A stretch of DNA of 64,000 bases from Bryobacterales bacterium (GTDB taxonomy: Bacteria; Acidobacteriota; Terriglobia; Bryobacterales; Bryobacteraceae). The translations under genes were made by a program, and so were the position numbers. This document shows positions 16,922 through 24,860 of this stretch, in pieces. Within the stretch, counting starts at the first letter, position 1; every line of letters starts with the position of its first letter. The DNA lies in contig JADKID010000011.1 of NCBI GenBank assembly GCA_016721425.1, forward strand, positions 186,001 to 250,000, in the 5' to 3' direction. The notes under the pieces are model-generated. The model did no database searches, was not told the DNA's origin, and saw nothing but the letters and a program-made list of their open reading frames with translations.

Positions 16922-17907
16922 GCCGCCCTCACCTCGTTGGTGCATCGGCCCGTCGCCTCAAACTCGCTGATGTTGCCGAGCGTCGTCTGAGCGATCGCAA
17001 ACAGAGCCTGCTCGGTGAAGAAGCCCTGATGACCCGTCACCAGCACGTTTGGAAAACTCAGCAGCCGCATGAAAACGTCGTCCTGAATCACAGTGCCGGA
17101 GAGGTCTTCGAAAAAGAGGTCCTCCTCTTCCTCGTACACGTCGAGCCCCAACGCGCCGATCTGTCCGGTTTTCAGCCCGGCGATGACCGCCGGCGTATCG
17201 ATGAGGCCGCCGCGCGACGTGTTGATGAGCATCACGCCATGCTTCATCCGAGCCACGGAGGCAGCGTTGATCAGGTGGTGTGTGGCCTTCATCAGCGGGC
17301 AATGCAGGCTGATGAGATCTGACTCCGCCAGCAGAGCGTTCAGTTCCACGAACGCCACCGGGAGCGCCTGGGCATCCGGCCCCGCCTTGGGGTCGTAGGC
17401 CAGGACGCGGCAGCCGAAGCCGAGCAGGAGCCGCGCCGCGATCTGGCCGATGCGGCCCATTCCGATGACGCCCGCTGTCCGGCCGTGCAGGTCAAAACCG
17501 AGCAGTCCGTCCAGGGAGAAGTTCCCCTCGCGGACCCGGTTATAGGCCTTGTGGGTCTTGCGGTTCAGCGTCAGGATGAGAGCCATCGCATGCTCCGCTA
17601 CGGCGTGCGGGGAGTATGCGGGTACGCGGACTACGTGAATGCCAAGGCGTGCGGCGGCCGCGAGATCGACGTTGTTGTACCCGGCAGAACGCAGCGCCAA
17701 CAGCTTCGTGCCGCCGGCCGCCAGGGTCTCCAGCACTCCGGCCGAGGCCTCGTCGTTCACAAAGCAACAGACGCAATCGAAGCCGGCCGCCAAGGAAGCG
17801 GTCTCCGGCGAGAGTCTGGGTTCCAGCCAGACCAGGTCGTGCCTGGCATTGGCCTTTTCGAAGAATGAACGCTCGTATCGCCGGGAGCTGAAGATGGCGA
17901 TCCGCAT
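16918..17907 (-). CDS. ldhA: D-2-hydroxyacid dehydrogenase, D-lactate dehydrogenase-like
   Basis: 329 residues. The NAD-binding motif GVIGMGRIGQIAARLL (~145-160) and the active-site residues Arg in RSAGYNNVDL, Glu in DVYEEEEDLFFED and His in VTGHQGFFT are present. The sequence LALRSAGYNNVD and the DLFFEDLSG segment are typical of the fermentative D-lactate dehydrogenase LdhA branch, which reduces pyruvate with NADH in the cytoplasm. ATG 17907 lies 9 bp after the stop of the repeat-protein gene, so they are probably co-transcribed. Confidence 0.88.
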   Translation of the reverse strand: MRIAIFSSRRYERSFFEKANARHDLVWLEPRLSPETASLAAGFDCVCCFVNDEASAGVLETLAAGGTKLLALRSAGYNNVDLAAAARLGIHVVRVPAYSPHAVAEHAMALILTLNRKTHKAYNRVREGNFSLDGLLGFDLHGRTAGVIGMGRIGQIAARLLLGFGCRVLAYDPKAGPDAQALPVAFVELNALLAESDLISLHCPLMKATHHLINAASVARMKHGVMLINTSRGGLIDTPAVIAGLKTGQIGALGLDVYEEEEDLFFEDLSGTVIQDDVFMRLLSFPNVLVTGHQGFFTEQALFAIAQTTLGNISEFEATGRCTNEVRAA

Positions 17908-17916
17908 AGGGCGGAC

Positions 17917-18552
17917 CTAATCCTTGATCTTCTTGCCACCCTTGCTGATGGCGTCGCCGGTCTTCTCCAGTCCGGTGCCAATGCTCTTGCCTACCGCCTT
18001 GGTGCCGGAGACGATTCCGTGGCCGGTGGCCTTAGCGGCGTCTGTCGTCGCGTCGGCGGTCTTGTTGTAAGCCTTTTTGGTGCCGCTCGCCGTGGCCTTA
18101 GCCGCATCGCTGGTGGCGTCAGCCGTCTTGTTGTAGACCTTCTTGGTACCGTCGGCTGTGGCCTTGGCAGCATCGGAGGTGGCGTCGGCGGTCTTGTTGT
18201 AAGCCTTCTTGGTGCCGCTCGCCGTGGCCTTAGCCGCATCGCTGGTGGCGTCAGCCGTCTTGTTGTAGACCTTCTTGGTACCGTCGGCGGTGGCCTTGGC
18301 TGCATCGGAGGTGGCGTCGGCGGTCTTGTTGTAAGCCTTCTTGGTGCCGCTCGCTGTCGCCTTGGCTGCATCCTTGGTGGCGTCGGCCGTCGCACCGGCA
18401 ACCTTCTTCGTTCCATCCACGGTGGCCTTGCCGGCCTTCTCCGTCGCCTGGGCTCCCTTGACGAGAACTCCGCCCTCACTCTTACCTGTTTGCCCCAGTG
18501 CGGCCGGAGCCAAAAGGATCACAGCCGAAACAACAGTACCGAGAAATGTCAT
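17917..18552 (-). CDS. Secreted 22-residue-repeat (LEA/apolipoprotein-like) protein
   Basis: 211 residues. A signal peptide (MTFLGTVVSAVILLAPAALG) is followed by five near-perfect copies of a 22-residue unit, ATSDAAKATASGTKKAYNKT plus AD, flanked by degenerate copies. Units alternate strictly between ASGTKKAYNK and ADGTKKVYNK forms. Each unit is two 11-mers of alternating Ala/Thr and Lys/Asp, the pattern of amphipathic helices in group-3 LEA proteins and apolipoproteins. A stress or membrane/envelope-surface role is plausible but not shown. It is the first gene before ldhA. Confidence 0.8.
   Translation of the reverse strand: MTFLGTVVSAVILLAPAALGQTGKSEGGVLVKGAQATEKAGKATVDGTKKVAGATADATKDAAKATASGTKKAYNKTADATSDAAKATADGTKKVYNKTADATSDAAKATASGTKKAYNKTADATSDAAKATADGTKKVYNKTADATSDAAKATASGTKKAYNKTADATTDAAKATGHGIVSGTKAVGKSIGTGLEKTGDAISKGGKKIKD
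18047..18376 (-). repeat. Coding tandem repeat, 66-bp units in 132-bp pairs
   Basis: The string CTTGTTGTA recurs at 18061, 18127, 18193, 18259 and 18325, exactly 66 bp apart. Units alternate in sequence (CTTGTTGTAAGCC versus CTTGTTGTAGACC), so the true period is 132 bp, and successive 132-bp copies are nearly identical, including synonymous positions. This implies recent duplication of a two-unit block or ongoing homogenisation. Confidence 0.9.
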
Positions 18553-18641
18553 GTCCTCATGATGTTAGAAACGGGCCGGGGATTCAAGTCAAACTTCAGC
18601 CGCTTTGACGACGCCCCCCTTCATGCGCTATCCTGAGCCTG

Positions 18642-18647
18642 TATAAC
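18642..18647 (+). promoter_or_regulatory. Probable -10 of rpsT
   Basis: TATAAC 29 bp before the rpsT start; a transcript beginning near 18654 would have a leader of about 22 nt. The -35 (TTCATG, 18620-18625, 16-bp spacing) is weak. Confidence 0.4.
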
Positions 18648-18675
18648 TTTGGGCAAAGGTCTGTAAGAACACTCA

Positions 18676-18957
18676 ATGGCGAATCATGTCACCTCACTGA
18701 AGCGTGTGCGCATCACCGAGCGCCGCACCACAGTCAATAGAATGCGGAAGAGCCGCTTGCGCCACGCGATCCGCGCCATGCGCCGCGCTGTCGAAAAGAA
18801 GGACGTCGCCGCTGCGACCGCTCTGCTCCCCTCCACGTTTTCCCTCATCGACCGGGCCGCCAAATGGGGCATCATCAAGGACAACACAGCAGACCGCTAC
18901 AAGTCCCGCCTCCACAAGCGCCTGAAGGCGCTGTCAGCCGCCCCGGCAACAGTTTAA
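18676..18957 (+). CDS. rpsT: Ribosomal protein bS20
   Basis: 93 residues, highly basic, starting MANHVTSLKRVRITERRT and containing the S20 landmarks RLRHAIRAMRRAVE and the C-terminal KWGIIKDNTADRYKSRL with HKRLKAL. It binds 16S rRNA early in assembly of the small subunit. It is monocistronic: a promoter-like box lies upstream and a perfect terminator palindrome lies 32 bp after the stop. It sits divergently from the repeat-protein gene over 123 bp. Confidence 0.97.
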   Translation: MANHVTSLKRVRITERRTTVNRMRKSRLRHAIRAMRRAVEKKDVAAATALLPSTFSLIDRAAKWGIIKDNTADRYKSRLHKRLKALSAAPATV

Positions 18958-18989
18958 CCGCAAGCACACTGAAAACTTAGGTTTTCACA

Positions 18990-19024
18990 GGCTGCCCACC
19001 TAGGTGGGCAGCCTTTTCTTTGTT
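18990..19024 (+). terminator. Terminator after rpsT
   Basis: A perfect 24-bp palindrome (18990-19013; half-site GGCTGCCCACCT) followed by TTTTCTTTGTT. A convergent holA gene ends 12 bp further on, so it could act for both. Confidence 0.9.
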
Positions 19025-19035
19025 GTCAGCTCCGG

Positions 19036-20115
19036 TTAGGACGTCAGCCGGAAGACAAAGTCCTCCATCACGATACGGTCGTCCACCCGCGCGCTCTTCA
19101 AGTCCCGGTCCGCGCGGAAGACCAACTGGATGCCCTGCTCCAGCTTCTCCTGGGGAAAGCGGGAACTGGCAGTGTAGATCTGCTCCGCCCTTGCGCGCCA
19201 CATGGGCACGCCCTGGCGCTGGAAGTAGTTCTGGACATCCTGCGACGATCGCAAGCCCTGTTCCCGCGCCGAGAGAGCCAGGCGAAAGATGCCGCCCAGG
19301 AACGTCAACGCCAGCGGCAGATACTCGCCATCGCGGATCAGTGTATCCAACTGTTGCAGAGACTCCGTCCGGTTGCGCCGCGCCAGCGCATTCACCAGAT
19401 TAAAGATCGTGGTCTCCTGCCCGTTCGGCACCAGCGCGACAATCTCGGCCGCAGTCACCTGGCCGCCGTTGGGCCCCAGATAGAGCGCCAGCTTTTCAAT
19501 CTCCGTGGCCAGCCGCGACGCATCACAAGCCGTGGCCTCCACCAGCGCGTCGAGCTCGGCGGACCCAATCCGCAGGCCGCGCTCGGCCGCCTGGCTTTGC
19601 GCGAAGCTCATGGCGTCCGGTTTGGTGAGTTTGGTGAACTCGACCACGGTGGGAATGGCCGCGTAGAACTTTCGCAGCCTGTCCATCTTGGCCTTGTCCT
19701 CGCCTTCGAAATCCCAACGATGGGTATCGAAGACCAGCACGGTGCCTGGGGTAGGATCCTTGCAGTAGGCCGCCAGCGAATCGGCGCCGCCTGGCTTGGC
19801 GGTAGCCGAATCCTCTTCCTCCTCCGCCGCGGCGGCGGCCCGCCCGCGCGGCAACGCCAGCTCGGCGCTGGAGACCCAGATCAGGCGGCTGCCGGCGAAG
19901 AGAGACATGGAGCGCGCGTCGTCGATCACGTCATTCAGCGTCAGCGAGTCCAGGTCGTGCCGGACGTAGCCCTCTTCCCGCTCGTCCACGGGGAGCGCCT
20001 TTTCGATCAGCGCCTGACGGCAGGGTCCGCGCCGGTAAGTCTCCGGCCCAACAAACAGGTAGACGCCCTCCGGGCGCTGTTTCTGGAGCCCGCGTAGCAG
20101 TTGATCCGGCGTCAT
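19036..20115 (-). CDS. holA: DNA polymerase III delta subunit (clamp loader)
   Basis: 359 residues. Domain order fits HolA: an AAA+-like N-terminal domain (VYLFVGPETYRR in place of a working Walker A), the middle domain with TVVEFTKLTKPD and ASRLATEIEKLALYLG, and the C-terminal collar (TIFNLVNALARRN, LALTFLGGIFRLALSAREQG). It opens the sliding clamp during loading. An Ala/Glu-rich insert at ~90-110 (RAAAAAEEEEDSA) is unusual. The start is 2 bp after the lptE stop, so holA is the last gene of the psd-pssA operon. Confidence 0.9.
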   Translation of the reverse strand: MTPDQLLRGLQKQRPEGVYLFVGPETYRRGPCRQALIEKALPVDEREEGYVRHDLDSLTLNDVIDDARSMSLFAGSRLIWVSSAELALPRGRAAAAAEEEEDSATAKPGGADSLAAYCKDPTPGTVLVFDTHRWDFEGEDKAKMDRLRKFYAAIPTVVEFTKLTKPDAMSFAQSQAAERGLRIGSAELDALVEATACDASRLATEIEKLALYLGPNGGQVTAAEIVALVPNGQETTIFNLVNALARRNRTESLQQLDTLIRDGEYLPLALTFLGGIFRLALSAREQGLRSSQDVQNYFQRQGVPMWRARAEQIYTASSRFPQEKLEQGIQLVFRADRDLKSARVDDRIVMEDFVFRLTS

Positions 20116-20117
20116 CG

Positions 20118-20636
20118 TTAGAACGCCTCCAGGATAGAGCTCACTACCTGGCGCGCCGTCTCCTCGCTCAGACGCGCCAGAGCCGCCGTGCTCTCGTCGA
20201 AGTACTGTTCCTGGGACGTCGCTACCTCATAGCGCTGGCGAACCTCCAGGCCCTGCCGTTGATAAAGCACCTTTCCGGAACTCCGCTCCACCAGCTTGAT
20301 GTTGAGATAGACCATCACCTGGACACCCGCCGCGCGGCTCGTTTTAGGATCCAGAATCGTCGGGGAAGCCAGCACGTTGGACACAAACCCCACCAGGATC
20401 GCATCCGACTCATCCGGGTTCGCCACAATGCGATACCGCGTCCGCGAGATGAATTCGCGCGCGATGGCGGAAGGAAGCATCTCCGAGAGCTTGTAGCGCG
20501 CGGTGACGTTGCCGAACGCGGGAATGGCGATGGTGCGGATGGAGGCCGGCAGCAACTCGGCCTTGCCGCCGACGTGATAACCGCAGCCGCAGAACGCGAG
20601 GGCCGCCAGCAGCACCAGGCTCAGCCCGAATCTCAT
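20118..20636 (-). CDS. lptE: LPS-assembly lipoprotein LptE-like
   Basis: 172 residues. MRFGLSLVLLAALAFCGCGY is a lipoprotein signal with the lipid-modified cysteine followed by GYHVGG, which is characteristic of LptE (CGYHLRG in E. coli). Further LptE-like features are the TIAIPAFGN strand and the QVMVYLNIKLVERSSGKVLYQ core. LptE plugs the LptD barrel that places LPS in the outer membrane. ATG 20636 overlaps the stop of the Asd-like gene as ATGA. Gene order lptE-holA also occurs in proteobacteria, supporting the call. Confidence 0.87.
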   Translation of the reverse strand: MRFGLSLVLLAALAFCGCGYHVGGKAELLPASIRTIAIPAFGNVTARYKLSEMLPSAIAREFISRTRYRIVANPDESDAILVGFVSNVLASPTILDPKTSRAAGVQVMVYLNIKLVERSSGKVLYQRQGLEVRQRYEVATSQEQYFDESTAALARLSEETARQVVSSILEAF

Positions 20637-21643
20637 TTCACCTTTTTCCTTGTGAGCAGCGCCGCAGTCAGCAGCGCGTTGTCCGCCCGGGTCCGCAGAT
20701 TGTCGGATGCCACCCACAGCCACAGGCCGCGAGGGTTGCCGCGGTCCTCACCGATGTTGCTGACAATCATCCCGCTATGGCCGGCCACGCCGACGTTGGA
20801 GGCTGGCTCCGTTCCGCCGGTGCGCACGTCGGCCCCGGCCTCGGCCAGTGCCTTTTCGACATCCGCCACCGCCGGACGCTTCGCAAACTCCACCCACACG
20901 TTCTGGCAGTGCCCGTGAAAGACCGGCGCGTGCACCAGGCGTATCGAGGGCAGCGCGAGCTTGCGCGGGCCCAGCAGGGTAGCCAGATGTTTCTCGATCC
21001 GGGTTTCAGCGGCCGCCAGCGAGTGCGTGGAATCCTCGCCGTACGAGGGTGACATGGTGAAACTCACCTGCGTATCGAAGACTTCCTTGGGCATCGGCTG
21101 GAAGTTGAAGAGGCTCACTGCCTGCTTGTGCAGCTCGTCGATTCCTTCTTTGCCATGCTCGCTGACGGGCTCCAGGATGGTGGCCACGCAGCGCTCGACC
21201 GGTGCAATGGCCTGCAACCATACCAACAGCCGCGCCAGAGTGGCCGCGGCCGGATGCACAATGCTATGGATGGTGCCGGCGTCGGACGCCACCTTGGCGT
21301 CCTCCAGCATCGGCGCCCGCAGCCGCGCCGCCGGATCCTCTTCAAAATCACAGAAGAGATCCACAAACGCCGGCCGGATCTTCAGCTTCTTGGCCAGCTG
21401 AAACGCCAGCTTGTTCGCCTTCAGGTTGCCGCCCAGCAGGATCACGTCGGCGCCATCCACCATGGCCTCGTCCAGCGGCGAGATCACCAGCAGCTCATCC
21501 TCGTCGCGGGTGATCACCTTCTCATCGGATTTCGTGCTCGCCACCTGTAGCGACACAGGCAGCTTGCGCTCGGAAATCAGATCCCGAATCTCAATACCGA
21601 GCAGCGTCTCGCCGCCCAGCAGTACCCATTTCGCGTTTTTCAT
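20633..21643 (-). CDS. Aspartate-semialdehyde dehydrogenase homologue lacking catalytic Cys
   Basis: 336 residues. Overall it has the Asd fold: N-terminal VLLGGETLLGIEIRDLI stands where GATGxVGxxL binds NADP, and the C-terminal half has PSIRLVHAPVFHGHCQNVWV, equivalent to the RVPVxxGH segment of Asd. The catalytic motif NPNCST is replaced by HPAAAT (residues 130-135), so the nucleophilic cysteine is alanine. This is the situation in USG-1-type Asd paralogues, which are thought not to be dehydrogenases. It lies between pssA and lptE (4-bp overlap), an envelope operon, not an amino-acid one. Confidence 0.82.
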   Translation of the reverse strand: MKNAKWVLLGGETLLGIEIRDLISERKLPVSLQVASTKSDEKVITRDEDELLVISPLDEAMVDGADVILLGGNLKANKLAFQLAKKLKIRPAFVDLFCDFEEDPAARLRAPMLEDAKVASDAGTIHSIVHPAAATLARLLVWLQAIAPVERCVATILEPVSEHGKEGIDELHKQAVSLFNFQPMPKEVFDTQVSFTMSPSYGEDSTHSLAAAETRIEKHLATLLGPRKLALPSIRLVHAPVFHGHCQNVWVEFAKRPAVADVEKALAEAGADVRTGGTEPASNVGVAGHSGMIVSNIGEDRGNPRGLWLWVASDNLRTRADNALLTAALLTRKKVK

Positions 21644-21655
21644 TGGTCTCCGTAA

Positions 21656-22552
21656 TCAGTTTGCGCGCGGCTCCGGCGGAGGCGCGGAAGACGAGCCCAG
21701 CCGGCGTATCAGGCCGGCGATCCGCACCACGATGCCGCTGCCGATGTAGAGCACCGAGATCACCAGCAACAGCGGCTTGGAGAAGTTCCAGATCAGATAG
21801 AGGAACGCCGCCAGCACGATGAGGCTGCGCGGGCTGCGCGGGCTTACCAGGTTGAAGTCCTTAAAGCTGCGATAGCGCCACGTGCTGACCATCAGGTACG
21901 AGAGCAGCGCCAGCAACGCGGTCCATGCGGCGATGAACATCCAGTTGCGCAGCGGTACGCCGTCCAGGAAATAGATGACGGCCGCCACCATGCCGGCCGC
22001 CGCCGGGATGGGCGTCCCGACGAAGTACTTGCGATCCTTGCGTCCTGGATTGCTCGGCTTGGGATCCACCGTGATGTTGAACCGCGCCAGCCGCATCGCC
22101 CCGCAGCACACGAACATGAACAGCACGAAGTAGCCGGATTGCATCGTATACTTGCGAATCTCGGGCGGCGTGGAGGGATCCAGGAACTGGTAGCCCCAGA
22201 CGAAGGCGAGCACCGCCGGCGCGATGCCGAAACTGATGACGTCCGCCAGAGAATCCAACTCCCGGCCGAACTCGCTGGTGGTGTTGGTGAGCCGGGCTAT
22301 GCGCCCGTCCAGACCGTCGAAGAATACGGAGAGTCCAATCACGACGGCCGCGAAGTCAAAGTGCGGATTGGGTCCGTAGTTTCCGCTCTGCACCCAAAGC
22401 GCGCCTTCCACGGCTTTGAGGATCGCCAGGTAGCCCATGAACAAGTTGCCGGCCGTAAACAAGGTCGGCAGCGCGTAGGCAGCACGGCGCGGACGCCGGT
22501 CCGGCGAGTTTGGATCGATCAATCGCTCCCGTAAATTCAATCGCGGCGTCAT
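21656..22552 (-). CDS. pssA: CDP-diacylglycerol-serine O-phosphatidyltransferase
   Basis: 298 residues; makes phosphatidylserine from CDP-diacylglycerol and serine in the inner membrane. The CDP-alcohol phosphatase/transferase motif is present in expanded form: FFDGLDGRIARLTNTTSEFG followed by RELDSLADVISFG. Seven to eight hydrophobic segments and YALPTLFTAGNLFMGY at the N-terminus fit PssA type II. ATG 22552 overlaps the psd stop as ATGA, linking the two successive steps of phosphatidylethanolamine synthesis. Confidence 0.93.
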   Translation of the reverse strand: MTPRLNLRERLIDPNSPDRRPRRAAYALPTLFTAGNLFMGYLAILKAVEGALWVQSGNYGPNPHFDFAAVVIGLSVFFDGLDGRIARLTNTTSEFGRELDSLADVISFGIAPAVLAFVWGYQFLDPSTPPEIRKYTMQSGYFVLFMFVCCGAMRLARFNITVDPKPSNPGRKDRKYFVGTPIPAAAGMVAAVIYFLDGVPLRNWMFIAAWTALLALLSYLMVSTWRYRSFKDFNLVSPRSPRSLIVLAAFLYLIWNFSKPLLLVISVLYIGSGIVVRIAGLIRRLGSSSAPPPEPRAN

Positions 22553-23151
22553 TGGCCCTTCCTTCGCGCCAGGATACTGGAGCCAGCTGAGACCCTCTGG
22601 CCTTCCTGCACTTCCAACTGCCATTCCGGCCCGAACGTGATGTCCACGCGAGAGCCGAACTTGATCAGGCCGATGCGCTCCCCGGCCGTCACATAGTCGC
22701 CCGGCTTCTTGTAGCAGACGATACGCCGCGCGATCAGTCCCGCAATCTGCGAGAACTGCACCACGGTCCCGTGGCCATCGACGGTCAGCGTATTCATCTC
22801 ATTGTCGAGCGACGCCTCGTCCTTGCTCGCCACCAGGAACTTACCGGGCTTGTACGTCACGTCCACAATTTTGCCCGCAATGGGCGAGCGATTCACATGG
22901 ACGTCGAAGACGTTGAGGAAGATGCTGACACGTGTCGATTCCGGCTTCCTCTTGATGAGGATCACCTTTCCGTCGGCCGGCGAGACCGCCACGGGGCCGG
23001 TGGGCACGGCGCGATCCGGATCGCGGAAAAACCAGAGGCAGAACAACGCCAGGATGTAGAACGGAATACCCGCCCAGCCGCGGGTGAAGTAGCCGAGCAG
23101 GGCGCCGGCCCCGGTCAGGAACAGTGCGTAGTAGAGACCAGTGATAACCAT
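22549..23151 (-). CDS. psd: Phosphatidylserine decarboxylase, short form
   Basis: 200 residues; decarboxylates phosphatidylserine to phosphatidylethanolamine. The short (Psd-B/archaetidylserine-like) form is recognised by an N-terminal pair of hydrophobic helices, AVSPADGKVI, FLNVFDVHVNRSPIAG, and the self-cleavage site KFGSRVD (Gly166-Ser167), where Ser becomes the pyruvoyl prosthetic group. It is translationally coupled to pssA. The gene starts 20 bp after the M20 peptidase stop. Confidence 0.94.
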   Translation of the reverse strand: MVITGLYYALFLTGAGALLGYFTRGWAGIPFYILALFCLWFFRDPDRAVPTGPVAVSPADGKVILIKRKPESTRVSIFLNVFDVHVNRSPIAGKIVDVTYKPGKFLVASKDEASLDNEMNTLTVDGHGTVVQFSQIAGLIARRIVCYKKPGDYVTAGERIGLIKFGSRVDITFGPEWQLEVQEGQRVSAGSSILARRKGQ

Positions 23152-23171
23152 GGGGATTACTTCAGACCCTC

Positions 23172-24368
23172 TTATTGTCCCAAATGGTGAACAAGCAGGG
23201 CGAGCAATGCCGCGCGATCGGCCAACCGCTCCGCCACAACGCTTTCATTCACTGCATGCGCGCCTTCTCCAACAGCGCCCAAACCGTCCAGTGTGGGGAT
23301 ACCCAAGCCCGCCGTAAAGTTGCCATCTGAGCCGCCGCCGACGGCGCACTCTTCGAGTTGCAGGCCCAGGTGCTCGGCCGCCAGGCGCTGGGCCGCGACG
23401 TACAATGCCGCCACGCCTTTCGTGCGCTCCATGGGCGGCCGGTTGAGCCCGCCGGTGACCTCCACCTTGCACCGCTTATCGACAGCCCGCAGGGCGAGAA
23501 ACTTGCGGTGGAGCGGCGCGTAGTCCTTGATCCGCGCGATCCGCATATCCACCTCCACCTGCGCCTCGGCCGCGATCACGTTGGTCCGCGTGCCGCCGGA
23601 GATGACACCCGGATTCACGGTCAGCCCCTTGCTGAGATCGGTAAAGGTGGCGATCTTCTCGATCTGCCTCGCCAGTTCCACGATGGCGCTGGCGCCCGCC
23701 TGGAAGTCCAAGCCAGCGTGGGCGGACTTGCCGGTCACCTTCACGACGTAGTCACCCACGCCCTTGCGCGCCGTCTTCACCTTGCCGTTCGGGCCGGCAG
23801 CCGGCTCCGGAATGAGCACGGCGCTGCTATCCTTGGCGAGCTTCTCCGTCAGCGCGCGCGAGCCCTCGCTGCCCACCTCTTCATCGGAGACGATCCACAG
23901 GGCCACCTCGCGGGCCACCGGCAGATCCAGTGCCTGGAGGGTCTTCATCGCCGAGATGAAGAGCACGAGGCCTGCCTTCATGTCGAAGACACCCGGACCC
24001 CACAGACGCCCCTCCGCCTCGCGCCACGGCATCGTCTTCAGAGTGCCCACGGGCCATACCGTATCCGAGTGGCCCACGCCCAGCACCCGCCCCGGTTTCT
24101 TGCGCCGCGGCCCGGCAGTCTGGAACGTGAGGAGAAGGTTCCGGCCAAAGCGGCCGCCCGGGTATGTCTTCACCTTCGCGATGCCGTCCACGTTCGCTGC
24201 CAGCAGGTCCACGCAACGGTTCACGGCCGCGGCGTCGTCGCTGGGCGACTCGCACTCCACCAGATCTTTGAGGAATGCTGTGATCGAACTCTGTTGCGCC
24301 ACCAGTTGCGGCAGGATCCGCGCAACGGAATCGGAGCGCGAGGGGGGCAGGGAGGGCGGAGTGTCCAT
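23172..24368 (-). CDS. M20 metallopeptidase, carboxypeptidase G2-like
   Basis: 398 residues. M20 motifs: VGHSDTVWP (first metal ligand), GPGVFDMKAG (bridging Asp), SDEEVGSEGSR (catalytic Glu and ligand), and IPEP further on. A dimerisation lid domain sits around residues 200-310 (GKSAHAGLDFQAGASAI). The closest named family is glutamate carboxypeptidase CPG2. No signal peptide is visible, suggesting a cytoplasmic enzyme. It starts the minus-strand operon with psd and pssA, 24 bp from divergent fabZ. Confidence 0.88.
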   Translation of the reverse strand: MDTPPSLPPSRSDSVARILPQLVAQQSSITAFLKDLVECESPSDDAAAVNRCVDLLAANVDGIAKVKTYPGGRFGRNLLLTFQTAGPRRKKPGRVLGVGHSDTVWPVGTLKTMPWREAEGRLWGPGVFDMKAGLVLFISAMKTLQALDLPVAREVALWIVSDEEVGSEGSRALTEKLAKDSSAVLIPEPAAGPNGKVKTARKGVGDYVVKVTGKSAHAGLDFQAGASAIVELARQIEKIATFTDLSKGLTVNPGVISGGTRTNVIAAEAQVEVDMRIARIKDYAPLHRKFLALRAVDKRCKVEVTGGLNRPPMERTKGVAALYVAAQRLAAEHLGLQLEECAVGGGSDGNFTAGLGIPTLDGLGAVGEGAHAVNESVVAERLADRAALLALLVHHLGQ

Positions 24369-24375
24369 CGTCTGT

Positions 24376-24382
24376 TAGAATA
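24376..24382. promoter_or_regulatory. Symmetrical -10 serving two divergent operons
   Basis: The seven bases TAGAATA read as -10 TAGAAT on the plus strand (24376-24381) and as TATTCT on the minus strand (24377-24382). Only 24 bp separate the starts of the M20 gene (24368) and fabZ (24393). Predicted transcription starts near 24388 (+) and 24370 (-) would leave leaders of about 5 and 2 nt. Function is inferred from position and symmetry. Confidence 0.5.
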
Positions 24383-24392
24383 GCGTTTTCCG

Positions 24393-24854
24393 ATGGTAGT
24401 CCTAGAAAACATCGACATTCGCGACATCCTGCCGCACCGCTACCCCATGCTGCTGGTCGACCGCATCGTGGAAATGGGCCCCGATTTCATCGTCGGCATC
24501 AAGAACGTGACGGCCAACGAGCCCTTCTTCATGGGCCATTTCCCGGACTTCCCCGTGATGCCCGGCGTACTCATCGTGGAGGCCATGGCGCAGTGCGGCG
24601 GCATCCTGGTGCTCAAAGATCTGCCCGATCGCCACAACAAGCTCGTCCTCTTCGCCTCTATTGAGGAGGCCAAGTTCCGCAAGCCCGTCCTGCCCGGCGA
24701 CATCCTGCGCATGGATCTCAAAGTACTGAAGCGCAAGGCCACTGTCGTCAAGATGCAGGGCACGGCCACGGTGGACGGCCAGGTGGTGGCCGAGGGCATC
24801 GTGATGTGCAAAGTCGCCGATAAGCCCACGCGGCAGAGCGCGCCACAGGGCTAG
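24393..24854 (+). CDS. fabZ: 3-hydroxyacyl-ACP dehydratase FabZ
   Basis: 153 residues, hot-dog fold. Key motifs are ILPHRYPMLLVDRI (catalytic His), MGHFPDFPVMPGVLIVEAMA (catalytic Glu on the central helix) and KFRKPVLPGD. It dehydrates 3-hydroxyacyl-ACP in fatty-acid synthesis, and in lipid A operons it balances the 3-hydroxyacyl pool needed by LpxA. It leads a plus-strand operon with lpxA (6-bp gap), lpxI and a Gfo/Idh gene. Confidence 0.96.
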   Translation: MVVLENIDIRDILPHRYPMLLVDRIVEMGPDFIVGIKNVTANEPFFMGHFPDFPVMPGVLIVEAMAQCGGILVLKDLPDRHNKLVLFASIEEAKFRKPVLPGDILRMDLKVLKRKATVVKMQGTATVDGQVVAEGIVMCKVADKPTRQSAPQG

Positions 24855-24860
24855 ACCACA

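Noticed and set aside
18047..18376. Regular 66-bp DNA repeats considered as a CRISPR-like array
   Set aside because: There are no unique spacers, units are contiguous and in frame, and they encode a regular helical repeat; no cas genes are nearby.
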